The notes under the pieces are model-generated. The model saw only the letters and a program-made list of their open reading frames with translations. It ran no database searches and was not told the DNA's origin. A stretch of DNA of 64,000 nt, from positions 1,847,501 through 1,911,500 of the forward strand of contig CP031585.1 in the NCBI GenBank assembly GCA_003217735.2. Direction: 5' to 3'. The number at the start of each line of letters is the position of its first letter. Position 1 is the stretch's first letter. This DNA comes from Marinibacterium anthonyi. GTDB lineage: Bacteria > Pseudomonadota > Alphaproteobacteria > Rhodobacterales > Rhodobacteraceae. This document shows, one piece after another, positions 27,395 through 36,977 of the stretch. The position numbers and the translations under genes were made by a program.

Positions 27395-28621
27395 ATGACC
27401 GCCGCACCGACGCAGACCACCCCGTTCCGGATGAACCCCCTGGCGTCGCGCGAGGCGCCCTGGACGGCGGCGCAGGACGCGATCCTGAGCGATGCGGGGC
27501 TAGAGGCCGCGCGGGCGACGATCACCGGCTGGCCCGACTATGCGCCGACGCCGCTGCACGACCTCAAGGGGCTGGCGGCGGAACTGGGGATCGGCGGGCT
27601 GTACTTCAAGGACGAAGGCGGGCGGTTCGGGCTGGGCAGCTTCAAGGCGCTTGGCGGGGCCTATGCGGTGGCGCGCCTGTTGCAGAAGCAGATCGGCCAG
27701 GCGCTGGGGCGGGCCGTGTCGATGGACGAGGTGACCCAGGGCGCCCATCCCGACCTGGCGGCGGGGATCACGGTGTGCTGCGCCACGGACGGCAATCATG
27801 GAAGGTCGGTCGCCTGGGGCGCGCAGACCTTTGGCTGCAAATGCGTGATCTTCATCCATGCGACCGTATCCGAAAACCGCAAGGCCGCGATCGAGGCCTA
27901 TGGCGCCGAGGTGCGGCGGTGCGAGGGCAATTACGACGACAGCGTGCGCATCGCCCAGGAGACGGCGGCGCGGGAGCGGTGGTTCGTGGTCTCGGACACG
28001 TCCTATCCGGGTTACATGGAGGTACCCAAGGACGTGATGCAGGGCTACGAGCTGATGGCGGAGGAGGCCTTTGCCAACTTCGAGCAGCCGCCGACCCATG
28101 TGTTCCTGCAGACCGGCGTGGGCGGCATGGCGGCGGCGGTGGTGGCCAACGCCGTGCGGCGCTGGGGCGCGGCGCGGCCGCTGGTGGTGCTGTGCGATCC
28201 CGACCAGTCGGCCTGCTGGTACGAGAGTTTCGGCGCGGCGAAGCCGGTGGCGATCGAGGGCGACCTGGACACGCTGATGGCGGGCCTGGCCTGTGGCGAG
28301 GTGTCCCTGCTGGCCTGGGAGATCCTGAAGGATCACGGCGACGCGGCGATGGCGCTGGCCGATGACCTGGCGGTGGCGGCGATGGGCCGGCTGGCGCGCC
28401 CGGTGGCCGGGGATCCTCCGATCGTGGCGGGCGAATCCGCGACGGCGGGTCTGGCCGGGCTGATCGCGGCGCTTGGCAATGCCGAGGCGCGGGTGGCGAT
28501 GGATCTGCATACCTCGTCGCGGGTGGTGGTCTTTGGCACCGAAGGCGACACGGACGCGGCGCTTTATGCCGAGCTGGTGGGCTGTTCGGCGGACGCGGTG
28601 CGCGCCGGGGGTGCGGCATGA
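27395..28621 (+). CDS. dpaL: Diaminopropionate ammonia-lyase
   Basis: PLP-dependent fold II lyase of 408 residues (E. coli YgeX: 398) that splits 2,3-diaminopropionate to pyruvate and two ammonia through 2-aminoacrylate. The PLP lysine is Lys84 in FGLGSFKALGGAYAV. ATDGNHGRSVAWGA and TGVGGMAAAV are the cofactor-phosphate and ring contacts. Start 27395 is preferred; ATG 27377 is possible but its first residues look unlike the family. It overlaps the next gene by four bases, and a RidA protein is encoded just beyond on the other strand. Confidence 0.87.
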   Translation: MTAAPTQTTPFRMNPLASREAPWTAAQDAILSDAGLEAARATITGWPDYAPTPLHDLKGLAAELGIGGLYFKDEGGRFGLGSFKALGGAYAVARLLQKQIGQALGRAVSMDEVTQGAHPDLAAGITVCCATDGNHGRSVAWGAQTFGCKCVIFIHATVSENRKAAIEAYGAEVRRCEGNYDDSVRIAQETAARERWFVVSDTSYPGYMEVPKDVMQGYELMAEEAFANFEQPPTHVFLQTGVGGMAAAVVANAVRRWGAARPLVVLCDPDQSACWYESFGAAKPVAIEGDLDTLMAGLACGEVSLLAWEILKDHGDAAMALADDLAVAAMGRLARPVAGDPPIVAGESATAGLAGLIAALGNAEARVAMDLHTSSRVVVFGTEGDTDAALYAELVGCSADAVRAGGAA

Positions 28622-29529
28622 CGCGCAAGATCGTGGTGGCGGGCGCCCAGCTGGGGCCCATTGCACGGGATGAACCGCGCAGCTCGGCGGTGGCGCGGAT
28701 GTGCGACATGCTGCGGATCGCGGCGGGGCGGGGCGCGCGGATCGTGACGTTTCCCGAACTGGCGCTGACCACGTTCTTCCCGCGCTGGTGGACAGAAGAT
28801 CCCGCCGAGATCGGCCAGTGGTTCGAAACCGAGATGCCCAATGCCGCCGTGCAGCCCCTGTTCGACCTGGCGCGGCAGCTGGGGGTGGGGTTTCACCTGG
28901 GCTATGCCGAGATGACGCCCGAGGGGCAGCGGTTCAACACCGCGATCCTGGTGGATGGCACCGGCACCATCGTGGGCAAGTATCGCAAGATCCACCTGCC
29001 GGGCCATTTCACCAACGAAGACTGGCGGCCGTTCCAGCATCTTGAGAAATATTACTTCGAAAAGGGCGACCTGGGGTTCCCGGTGTTCGACGCGATGAAC
29101 GCCAGGGTCGGCATGTGCATCTGCAACGACCGGCGCTGGCCCGAAACCTGGCGGGTGCTGGGGCTGGGCGGGGCGGAACTGGTCCTGCTGGGTTACAACA
29201 CGCCGGTGCATTACCCGCCGGCGCCCGAACATGACCACCTGCAGTATTACCACAACGAATTGTCGGTGACGGCGGGGTGCTACCAGAACGGGCTTTGGGC
29301 GGTGGCGGTGGCCAAGGCGGGGCGCGAGGAGGGATGCGACCTGATCGGCGGCAGCCTGATCGTGGCGCCCACGGGCGAGATCGTGGCCAAGGCGGTGACG
29401 CAGGGCGACGAGGTGATCAGCGCCGAGATCGACCTGGACCGCTGTGCCGAGATCCGGGCGAACATCTTCAACTTTGCCCTGCACCGCGAACCGCAGGATT
29501 ACGCGGCGATCACGGCGCCGAAGGAATAG
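28618..29529 (+). CDS. N-carbamoyl-D-amino acid hydrolase-like nitrilase
   Basis: Nitrilase-superfamily amidohydrolase of 303 residues, the size of Agrobacterium D-carbamoylase (304). The catalytic triad is Glu47 in FPELALTTFFPR, Lys124 in KYRKIHLPG and Cys169 in CICNDRRWPE. The family removes carbamoyl groups from N-carbamoyl amino acids to release the amino acid, CO2 and ammonia. It is translationally coupled to the lyase gene (ATGA), which suggests a carbamoylated diamino acid or related purine/hydantoin product feeds the lyase (inference). Confidence 0.87.
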   Translation: MTRKIVVAGAQLGPIARDEPRSSAVARMCDMLRIAAGRGARIVTFPELALTTFFPRWWTEDPAEIGQWFETEMPNAAVQPLFDLARQLGVGFHLGYAEMTPEGQRFNTAILVDGTGTIVGKYRKIHLPGHFTNEDWRPFQHLEKYYFEKGDLGFPVFDAMNARVGMCICNDRRWPETWRVLGLGGAELVLLGYNTPVHYPPAPEHDHLQYYHNELSVTAGCYQNGLWAVAVAKAGREEGCDLIGGSLIVAPTGEIVAKAVTQGDEVISAEIDLDRCAEIRANIFNFALHREPQDYAAITAPKE

Positions 29530-29592
29530 GGCGGTTCGGGGGCGAAGGGAGGGCGCCGGACATCCGGCAGAACGCCATCCCCCCGGACGGTG

Positions 29593-30006
29593 TCAGTCCC
29601 GCAATTTGGCGACGGCGCGAATTTCGACTTTCAGCTCCGGGCGGCTCAACCCGGATATTCCGATGATCGACCAGGCGGGAAACGGGCTTTTGATGAACCG
29701 CTGCTTGACCTCCATGAAGTCGGCAAGCGTGTTCTCGATATCGACGTGGTAGCTGGTGACATCGACGAGATCGGAAAGATCGAGACCCGCAATCCGCAGC
29801 AGTTCCGCGACGCGTTTCAAGGCCCATTCGGTCTGGTCGGCGACGTTGTCCGGCGCGCTGCCATCGGGGCGCGCCCCGACCTGACCGGATATGAACAGGA
29901 ACCCGCCCGACTTGACGGCCGGCGAAAACCCGTACGTTTCAAAGGCGGCGCGATAGCCTTCGAACATCTCGTTGCCCTGCGGTATCTGTAGAACTTCTGA
30001 CGTCAT
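29593..30006 (-). CDS. RidA/YjgF-family imine deaminase-like protein
   Basis: Rid-family protein of 137 residues. FLFISGQVGARPDGSAP and the C-terminal SRPELKVEIRAVAKL match the fold, in which an Arg binds the carboxylate of enamine or imine substrates. RidA hydrolyses 2-aminoacrylate, the toxic intermediate released by PLP lyases such as the diaminopropionate lyase encoded nearby and convergent. The start at 30006 has AAGGAAG upstream; the open frame beyond it is not used. Confidence 0.85.
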   Translation of the reverse strand: MTSEVLQIPQGNEMFEGYRAAFETYGFSPAVKSGGFLFISGQVGARPDGSAPDNVADQTEWALKRVAELLRIAGLDLSDLVDVTSYHVDIENTLADFMEVKQRFIKSPFPAWSIIGISGLSRPELKVEIRAVAKLRD

Positions 30007-30089
30007 GACCTTGTCTTCCTTTGGTGATGCGACTGCGCATATCCGCGCGGCGATGGCGCGCCCGGTCAGCCGGTGATCCCTGTTTGCCT

Positions 30090-31361
<1,272 letters not shown>

Positions 31362-32396
31362 CTAGCGCTTCTCGTAATAGTCGAGGAACCAGGCGACGAA
31401 CTGCGCGATCCCGTCGCGGATGTCGGTCCGGGGGCGGTAGCCGGTCAGGTTCTGCAGAAGCGTCGCATCGGCCCAGGTGGCGGGCACGTCGCCCTTCTGC
31501 ATGTCCATGTAGTTGCGGATGGCGGGGCGGCCCAGCGTTTCTTCGATGGCGTCGATGAAATCCAGCAGGCGGACCTTGTCGGAATTGCCGATGTTGACGA
31601 TCCGGTGCGGCGCGACCGGCGACAGGCTGTCCCAGTCGGGGATGTCCACGCCGGGTTCGGGCCGCACGGGCACGGCGTCGATCAGCAGGCGGATGCCGCG
31701 CACCAGGTCTTCGACATAGGTGAAATCGCGGTACATGTCGCCGTGGTTGTAGATGTCGACGGGGCGGCCATCGAGGATCGCGTCGACGAACTTGAACAGC
31801 GCCATGTCGGGCCGCCCCCAGGGTCCGTAGACCGTGAAGAACCGGAACATGGTGGTCGGCAGGTTCCACAGGTGGGCATAGGCGTGGCCCATGCTTTCGG
31901 ATGCCTTCTTGGTCGCGGCATAGATCGTCAGCTGGGTGTCGGCCTTGTCGGTTTCGCCGTAGGGCATGTCGGTGTTCGCGCCGTAGACCGACGAGGTGGA
32001 CGCCATCAGCAGGTGGCCGACGTCAAGCCGGCGGGCGGCTTCCATCACGTTGAAGGTGCCGATGATGTTGGCGTCGAGATAGGCGCGCGGGTTTTCCAGG
32101 CTGTAGCGGACCCCGGCCTGCGCGGCGAGGTGGACGATGACGTCGGGGGCGATGGTGTCGAAGGTGCGGTCCAGCGTCTCGCGGTCTTCCAGCATGGCTT
32201 CGGTCGCCGAGAAGTTGGGCGATTGCAGCAGCATGGCGTGGCGGCGGCGCTTGAGGTTGACGTCGTAGTAATCGGTCATCCCGTCGTAGCCATGCACGCG
32301 GAACCCTTCGGCCAGCAGCAGCCGCGCAAGGTGAAAGCCGATGAACCCCGCGGTTCCGGTGACAAGCACGGTCTTGAACGGGGACGGGTCGGACAT
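31362..32396 (-). CDS. NAD-dependent UDP-sugar 4-epimerase (UDP-glucuronate epimerase type)
   Basis: Extended SDR epimerase of 344 residues. TGTAGFIG at 13-20 binds NAD, ASTSSVYG provides the catalytic Ser/Thr, and Tyr159 and Lys163 form YxxxK. RFFTVYGPWGRPDMALFKF is the pattern of UDP-glucuronate/UDP-N-acetylglucosaminuronate 4-epimerases. With the coupled dehydrogenase it can make UDP-galacturonate-type sugars for capsule or LPS. AAAGGTG lies before the start at 32396. Confidence 0.9.
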   Translation of the reverse strand: MSDPSPFKTVLVTGTAGFIGFHLARLLLAEGFRVHGYDGMTDYYDVNLKRRRHAMLLQSPNFSATEAMLEDRETLDRTFDTIAPDVIVHLAAQAGVRYSLENPRAYLDANIIGTFNVMEAARRLDVGHLLMASTSSVYGANTDMPYGETDKADTQLTIYAATKKASESMGHAYAHLWNLPTTMFRFFTVYGPWGRPDMALFKFVDAILDGRPVDIYNHGDMYRDFTYVEDLVRGIRLLIDAVPVRPEPGVDIPDWDSLSPVAPHRIVNIGNSDKVRLLDFIDAIEETLGRPAIRNYMDMQKGDVPATWADATLLQNLTGYRPRTDIRDGIAQFVAWFLDYYEKR

Positions 32397-32495
32397 CGGG
32401 GGCACCTTTGTGACGTTCGGATTTGGGTACAATCCCCGCCCCCCGGGCGCAAGTCCGGCCAGTAAGTGCCCAGCAAGTGCCCAGTCAGCGTCCGG

Positions 32496-33278
32496 TCAGC
32501 GTCCGGTCACCGCATAAACCACCAGGCCCACCCATTCCTTGACCGCGATGTTCATCTCGCCCAAGTGGCCGGCCAGGTCCCAGCGGATGCCGTCCGAGAA
32601 GGTCGCGGTGTGGAAATCGACCGGCCAGGGGATCATCGCGGGCCAGCCCGCGGTGCGGAAACTGTCCAGCGCACGGGGCATGTGGTAGGCGCTGGTGACC
32701 AGCACCCAGGTGTCGTCCGGGCCGGGATTTGCGACGTCACGGCCCAGCCGTGCGTTTTCGGCCGTATTGCGCGAACCCGGCTCCAGCAGCAGGCGATCGG
32801 GCGCGATGCCAAGGTCCTGCAGCAGCCGTTCGGCGGCGGAGGCCTCGGAAGGCCTGTCCTGCACCAGACCGCGCAACCGGCCGTCGCCGCCGGTGAACAG
32901 CACAGGAACACCGGGGAAGCGGCGGGCGAGGGTGGCGGTGGCGGTAAAGCGTTCGGCCCCGTCGCGGGTCTGGACCTGGTTCCAGTAGGCGGTGCCCGTG
33001 GCATCCTCGGCCCCGCCGAGGATGACGATGCCGTCGATGCCCGACAGCGGCGGATCGACCGGAAAGCGGTGTTCCAGCGGGCGCAGCAGCAGGCTGCCCA
33101 GTGGCAGCATGCCCAGCACCAGGCAAAACAGTACCAGCAGCAGCGACCGGCGCATCGCCTTGCCGTGGCGACGGCGCATCAGGGCCAGCGGGATCGACAG
33201 CGCGAGGATCAGAAGCCAGATGTCGCAGCGCAGCAGCAGGCCCAGAACCTTGGCTGCAATGAAGAAGAACGTATCCAT
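32496..33278 (-). CDS. YdcF-family (DUF218) membrane-anchored protein
   Basis: DUF218 protein of 260 residues. Two hydrophobic segments at about 5-30 and 43-62 precede the YdcF domain: IDGIVILGGAE, PVLFTGGDGRL, EPGSRNTAENARLG and VLVTSAYHMPRAL. Members such as ElyC and SanA affect envelope polysaccharide or peptidoglycan metabolism. Its place next to the nucleotide-sugar genes fits an envelope role. The start at 33278 is the likely one, but no strong ribosome site is seen. Confidence 0.83.
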   Translation of the reverse strand: MDTFFFIAAKVLGLLLRCDIWLLILALSIPLALMRRRHGKAMRRSLLLVLFCLVLGMLPLGSLLLRPLEHRFPVDPPLSGIDGIVILGGAEDATGTAYWNQVQTRDGAERFTATATLARRFPGVPVLFTGGDGRLRGLVQDRPSEASAAERLLQDLGIAPDRLLLEPGSRNTAENARLGRDVANPGPDDTWVLVTSAYHMPRALDSFRTAGWPAMIPWPVDFHTATFSDGIRWDLAGHLGEMNIAVKEWVGLVVYAVTGR

Positions 33279-33730
33279 GGTCAGTCGGGTCTTGGGAGCG
33301 TTCCCGGAGAGGTGAAGCAGGGCGGGCCCGGTGGCAAGGCGAAAACCGGGCGCGGGCGGAACCACGCCGGGCCGGTGCCTGCCGTTAGGGCATATGTGGG
33401 GGCAATTCCCTGATGTGTCAGGGCTTTTTCCGGCAGGGCGACCAGGGCGGCTTTGACCCGGCGGGGGGCCACCTGCACGGAAGGCACGGGCGCGGGGGAC
33501 GGGCGCGGGGTCTTGGGTCGGGAGCAGCAGACCCCGAAACGCGACGACGCGTTGCCGGTGCGGGGGATTTGTTCGCGGGTCTGCGTGATCGCGATGACAC
33601 CGCGGATGATCGCCGTGATCGGCGTGGCCTTCCTGATCCGCGTGCTGGTGCGCAGCCCCGGGAAGGCCTCCCGCGTCATTGGATCAAGGGATCCCGCCGA
33701 CACCGGCGGCGGCCCCTTTCTGCGGACGGC
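33279..33730. other. 452-base gap with no supported gene
   Basis: Several frames are open on both strands but have Pro/Arg-rich compositions typical of noncoding GC-rich DNA. One rightward stretch from ATG 33597 encodes a short hydrophobic run (MIAVIGVAFLIRVLV) but then runs into the opposite LysR gene, and I do not accept it. The region separates the convergent-to-tandem leftward LysR and YdcF genes. Confidence 0.45.
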
Positions 33731-34576
33731 TCAGTCCCAGCTGAGCGTCGAGAGCCAGTCGCGTGACTGGATCAGCGCCGGGCGGTCGTCTTCGGCGGCG
33801 CGCCAGACCATCCAGACTTCGCGGTCCTGGATCGGGGCGGGGCCGGGCAGGGCGCGCAGGCGCGGATCGCCCAGGGTGGCGCGCACCGGCAGCAGCGCCC
33901 GGCCCAACCCGTGGGCCACGGATTCCAGGGCGGTTTCGGCATCCGACACGGTAAAGGCGATATCGGTGCGCGCCCGGGACCATTGTGCCTGGGGCGTCGC
34001 GGTCGAGGGGCTGGCGTAGCCGATCCAGCCCAGGGTCTCGGGGTGTGGGGCAGATGCCGGGGCGAAGGCGGCAAAGCGCAGCGCGCCCAGGCGGCGGGCG
34101 TGCAGGGCGTGGCCGCCGGTTTCGGGGCGGGCAAAGCGCAGGGCCAGGTCGGCCTCGTGCGCGGTCAGGTCGAGGGTACGCGCCTCGGGCAGCAGGTCGA
34201 CCTGCAGACCGGGATGGGTGGCGCGCAGCCCCGCCAGGCTGGGCAGCAGGATGCGGTTCACGATGATCGGCACCGATGTGATGCGCAGCGTCATGGCCTG
34301 GCTGTCGCGGCTGTGGTCGGCGGCGTCGCGGATCGCCTGCTGGGCGCGTTCGGTGTCCTCGGCCAGCGGCAAAAGCTCGATCCCCAGCGCGGTCAGTTCG
34401 AACCGCCCGGACGGATCGCGCTGCAACAGGGCCCCGCCCAGGGCCGCCTCGAGCCGGCGGATGCGGCGGGCGACGGTGGTTTCGTTGGTGGCGGTGCGCA
34501 GGGCAGCCGCCGACAGGCGGCCGGTCCTGTGGACGGCCAGAAGGTATTTCAGATCGTCCCAGTCGTGATCCTGCAT
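33731..34576 (-). CDS. LysR-family transcriptional regulator
   Basis: LysR regulator of 281 residues. The helix-turn-helix region is YLLAVHRTGRLSAAALRTAT, with RRLEAALGGALLQRD after it; the effector domain starts near residue 95 (MTLRITSVPIIVNRILLPSL). It diverges from the small YciI gene across 84 bases, so it may regulate that gene. The effector is unknown. Confidence 0.85.
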   Translation of the reverse strand: MQDHDWDDLKYLLAVHRTGRLSAAALRTATNETTVARRIRRLEAALGGALLQRDPSGRFELTALGIELLPLAEDTERAQQAIRDAADHSRDSQAMTLRITSVPIIVNRILLPSLAGLRATHPGLQVDLLPEARTLDLTAHEADLALRFARPETGGHALHARRLGALRFAAFAPASAPHPETLGWIGYASPSTATPQAQWSRARTDIAFTVSDAETALESVAHGLGRALLPVRATLGDPRLRALPGPAPIQDREVWMVWRAAEDDRPALIQSRDWLSTLSWD

Positions 34577-34660
34577 ATCCGCAGGTTAGGGCGGCGAAGG
34601 CGGGCGTTCAATCGGGGCGTCGGGGAAGGCAGGCTGGCGCGGCGGCAAAGGAGGTTTGCA

Positions 34661-34996
34661 ATGCCCTATCTGATCCTTTTCGAGGACAATCCCGAGGCCG
34701 ATCCGGCGATCCGGAACCGGCTGATGCCCGACCACCTGGCGTTCCTGGCCGCGCAGGATGGCGCGGTGATCGACGCCGGCCCGCTGTTCGCGGCCGATGT
34801 CGATGGTGCTGGCGCTGGCGATGGCGCTGGCGCTGGCGATGGTGTGGGGCGCGGCGGGGCCTGGGTGGTGGATGTGCCTGACGCCAAGGCGGCCCATGCC
34901 CTGGTGCGGGCCGATCCGTTCTGGCCCACGGGCCTGCGCGCGCGGGTCACGGTGCTGGACTGGCGCCAGGTCTTCAGGGCCGGGCGGGTGGTGTAG
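34661..34996 (+). CDS. YciI-like protein with a Gly/Ala/Asp repeat insert
   Basis: YCII-fold protein of 111 residues (MPYLILFEDNPEADPAIRNR, RLMPDHLAFLAAQDGAVIDAG). The conserved His is in PDHLAFL and an Asp is in the later VVDVPDAKAAHALV. A low-complexity insert at residues 49-60 comes from an 18-base duplication. AAAGGAGG precedes the start. YciI proteins are small dehalogenase- or hydrolase-like proteins of mostly unknown role. The stop codon is inside a dispersed palindrome. Confidence 0.75.
   Translation: MPYLILFEDNPEADPAIRNRLMPDHLAFLAAQDGAVIDAGPLFAADVDGAGAGDGAGAGDGVGRGGAWVVDVPDAKAAHALVRADPFWPTGLRARVTVLDWRQVFRAGRVV
34805..34840. repeat. 18-base tandem duplication in the YciI gene
   Basis: Two adjacent copies of GGYGCTGGCGCTGGCGAT (one mismatch) encode Gly-Ala-Gly-Ala-Gly-Asp twice. 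It is in frame and therefore tolerated. Confidence 0.75.
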
Positions 34997-35020
34997 GATG
35001 GGTCGTTGCGACCCATCTGC
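34993..35020. repeat. GTAGGATGGGT-type dispersed palindrome, copy 3
   Basis: Perfect nine-base arms GATGGGTCG and CGACCCATC with a TTG loop. It contains the stop codon of the YciI gene and lies between convergent genes. Confidence 0.75.
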
Positions 35021-35037
35021 CCCGGGACCGGTCAAGC

Positions 35038-35067
35038 AAAAGGGCGGCCCCCCGAAGGGGAACGCCC
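35038..35067 (-). terminator. Rho-independent terminator of the amt operon
   Basis: Read leftward: GGGCGTTCCCC, a TTCG loop, GGGGGCCGCCC and then TTTT. It begins 22 bases after the stop of the 55-residue companion of the ammonium transporter. Stem, loop and T-tract together make a convincing terminator. Confidence 0.8.
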
Positions 35068-35089
35068 GAACGCGTTTCGGAACCCGAAC

Positions 35090-35257
35090 TTACTTGTGGT
35101 TCGAATAGGCGTGCTTTTCATGCTTGGCGGCGATCACGACCGCGCCAAAGGTCACCACCACGGATGCAAGCAGGATAAGCATCATGATGCCGGGGTTGTG
35201 GGCAAAGGTGAAATAGGCCTCGGCCCCGTCCCAGCTGTCGATCGGTGCAGTATGCAT
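35090..35257 (-). CDS. 55-residue membrane protein next to the ammonium transporter
   Basis: Small protein MHTAPIDSWDGAEAYFTF with one hydrophobic helix (residues about 24-43, GIMMLILLASVVVTFGAVVI) and a short basic, His-containing tail ending YSNHK. AAGGA lies before its start, and it begins 12 bases after the Amt stop in the same direction. It is followed by a strong terminator, so it is the last gene of the amt unit. It is not a PII protein. A role as a small partner of Amt is a guess from position. Confidence 0.65.
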   Translation of the reverse strand: MHTAPIDSWDGAEAYFTFAHNPGIMMLILLASVVVTFGAVVIAAKHEKHAYSNHK

Positions 35258-35269
35258 GTGGTCTTTTCC

Positions 35270-36622
35270 TTATTCCGCAGGGGTGGGCATGGGGTCGGTC
35301 GTAGTGACCGGACCGGTGATGTAGCTTTCCGGGTAGGCTTCGACCGGCACCTTGACCACGTCCAGACCCAGCACCTGGATGTGATCGGGCACGCGCAGCA
35401 GGCCGAAGACCTTCAGGATGTAGGAGGCCACGAAGCCCGGGATGAACCCCAGCGCGCCCATCACGATGGCGCCGCCGACCTGGCCGAAGAAGTTCACCGG
35501 CGGCGCGCCTTCGATCACGTTCGGGTAACCGGAGGCGAAGACCCCCGCGCCGACCACGCCGATCAGACCGCCGATCCCGTGCACCGGGAAGGCGCCCACG
35601 GCGTCGTCGATGCCCATCTTCTCGACGAACTGGTTGACCATCGGGATGACGAAGCCGCCGAAACAGCCCAGCAGGAACGCCAGCGGCGGGTAATAGACGT
35701 CAAGGCCCGAGGCCGCGCAGAAGATGCCGATCAGCGCGCCGGACATCATCCAGAACGGATCGCGGGTCTTCACCCAGGCGCCGATGATGCCGCCGGCCAT
35801 GCCCATGAGCGTGTTGAAGGCGAAGGCCGACAGCGTCGTCGGCTGGCCGTAGATGTTGATCCACTGTGCGCCCGGCATGTAGATGATGCACCCGCCGAGG
35901 AAGCCGAAGAAGCCCACGATGATCAGCATCAGGCCGGTGATGGTGAAGGGCACGTTGTGCGCCTTGATCACGTTGGCCGATCCGTCCGCGTTGAACTTGC
36001 CGACGCGCGGTCCAAGGTTGATCAACACGCCAAGCGCGAAGAAGCCCGCGACCATGTGCACGCAGCCCGCGGCACCCACGTCGTGAAAGCCCCACTTGAC
36101 GGTCAGCCAGCCGGCGCCGTGCCAGCCCCAGGCCGCGCCCAGGATCCACACGACCGACCCCAGCAGGATCGCGAGGATGAGGAAGCCCGCGGTCTGGATG
36201 CGTTCGATGACGGCGCCCGACATGATCGAGGCGGTGGTGGCGGCGAACAGGGTGAAGGCCGCCCAGAAGATGCCCGTGGCGTTGTCGGCCAGGTTCGGAC
36301 CCATGGATGCGTCCCAGGGCAGGCCGACAAGACCGTCCGAGGACGGGATCAGGCCACCGTAGAAGGCCAGGTAGATGTACCAGCCGAAAAAGTAGAACGT
36401 CGGCACCATGAAGGCGAAGGCAAGAATGTTCTTGATGCCCGAGGCCAGGACGTTCTTCACCCGGCTTGCGCCCATTTCATAGGCCAGGAACCCGGCGTGG
36501 ATCGCGATCATCAGCGCGATACACCACCAGTAGAATATTTCGGAGTTGATCGTACCTGACATTGCCTGTGCGGCTTCGAGCGCGGAGATCTTCTCCGTCA
36601 ACTCGGCGATTTGTTGTTCCAT
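35270..36622 (-). CDS. amt: Ammonium transporter (Amt family)
   Basis: Inner-membrane ammonium channel/transporter of 450 residues with about eleven helices. The twin pore His are in GCVHMVAGFFALG and FPVHGIGGLIGVVG, and WGWHGAGWL matches the family. An unusual N-terminal extension (QQIAELTEKISALEAAQA) looks like a short amphipathic or coiled-coil helix before helix one. The leftward gene diverges from a glutamine-synthetase-like gene and is followed by a 55-residue membrane protein instead of the more usual glnK. Nitrogen regulation is likely, but no clear NtrC or sigma-54 site was seen. Confidence 0.93.
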   Translation of the reverse strand: MEQQIAELTEKISALEAAQAMSGTINSEIFYWWCIALMIAIHAGFLAYEMGASRVKNVLASGIKNILAFAFMVPTFYFFGWYIYLAFYGGLIPSSDGLVGLPWDASMGPNLADNATGIFWAAFTLFAATTASIMSGAVIERIQTAGFLILAILLGSVVWILGAAWGWHGAGWLTVKWGFHDVGAAGCVHMVAGFFALGVLINLGPRVGKFNADGSANVIKAHNVPFTITGLMLIIVGFFGFLGGCIIYMPGAQWINIYGQPTTLSAFAFNTLMGMAGGIIGAWVKTRDPFWMMSGALIGIFCAASGLDVYYPPLAFLLGCFGGFVIPMVNQFVEKMGIDDAVGAFPVHGIGGLIGVVGAGVFASGYPNVIEGAPPVNFFGQVGGAIVMGALGFIPGFVASYILKVFGLLRVPDHIQVLGLDVVKVPVEAYPESYITGPVTTTDPMPTPAE

Positions 36623-36977
36623 TGTCTCTATCCCAATCGTTTCCACGGGTGTTTCCGCAGCCTTTCGACAGACCCGGCCACCCCTTGCGTCAGAGTGAAA
36701 TATGTTTCCCGAGAGACAAAAGGACGACTCGGGAACGGCCCATTGATTCCGCGACGCTGCCCGTTCCACGCCCCGCCCGCCTTCCAAGCGCCCATTGATT
36801 GGGCAGGCCGTAAACGCGGAATGCCGCATTCGGTGACAATTACACTGGTGGGAAGAAAATTTTCCCCTTGGTAATATCTATCCGTGGACAGGATTTGATT
36901 CGTCGGCTCTGTCTGAGGGCACAAAGGGCCGGGCCGGTGGGTCCGTCGAAAGACAACAGGGAAAGGAACGGGCGCTG
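36623..36977. promoter_or_regulatory. 355-base divergent promoter region between amt and the GS-like gene
   Basis: No gene is supported. It holds a ten-base palindrome GAAAATTTTC at 36855-36864 inside the wider pattern GGGAAGAAAATTTTCCCC, about 115 bases before the GS-like start. This is a plausible operator for the GS-P450 pair. Confidence 0.45.

Noticed and set aside
24229-27525. Very long minus-strand frame of about 1,100 codons through tex
   Set aside because: Only its last 162 codons (the MarR protein) are real. The rest is the antisense of tex with His/Arg/Gln-rich composition.
33281-33703. Possible minus-strand gene of 140 codons
   Set aside because: Pro/Arg-rich with no domain or ribosome site; the region is treated as noncoding.
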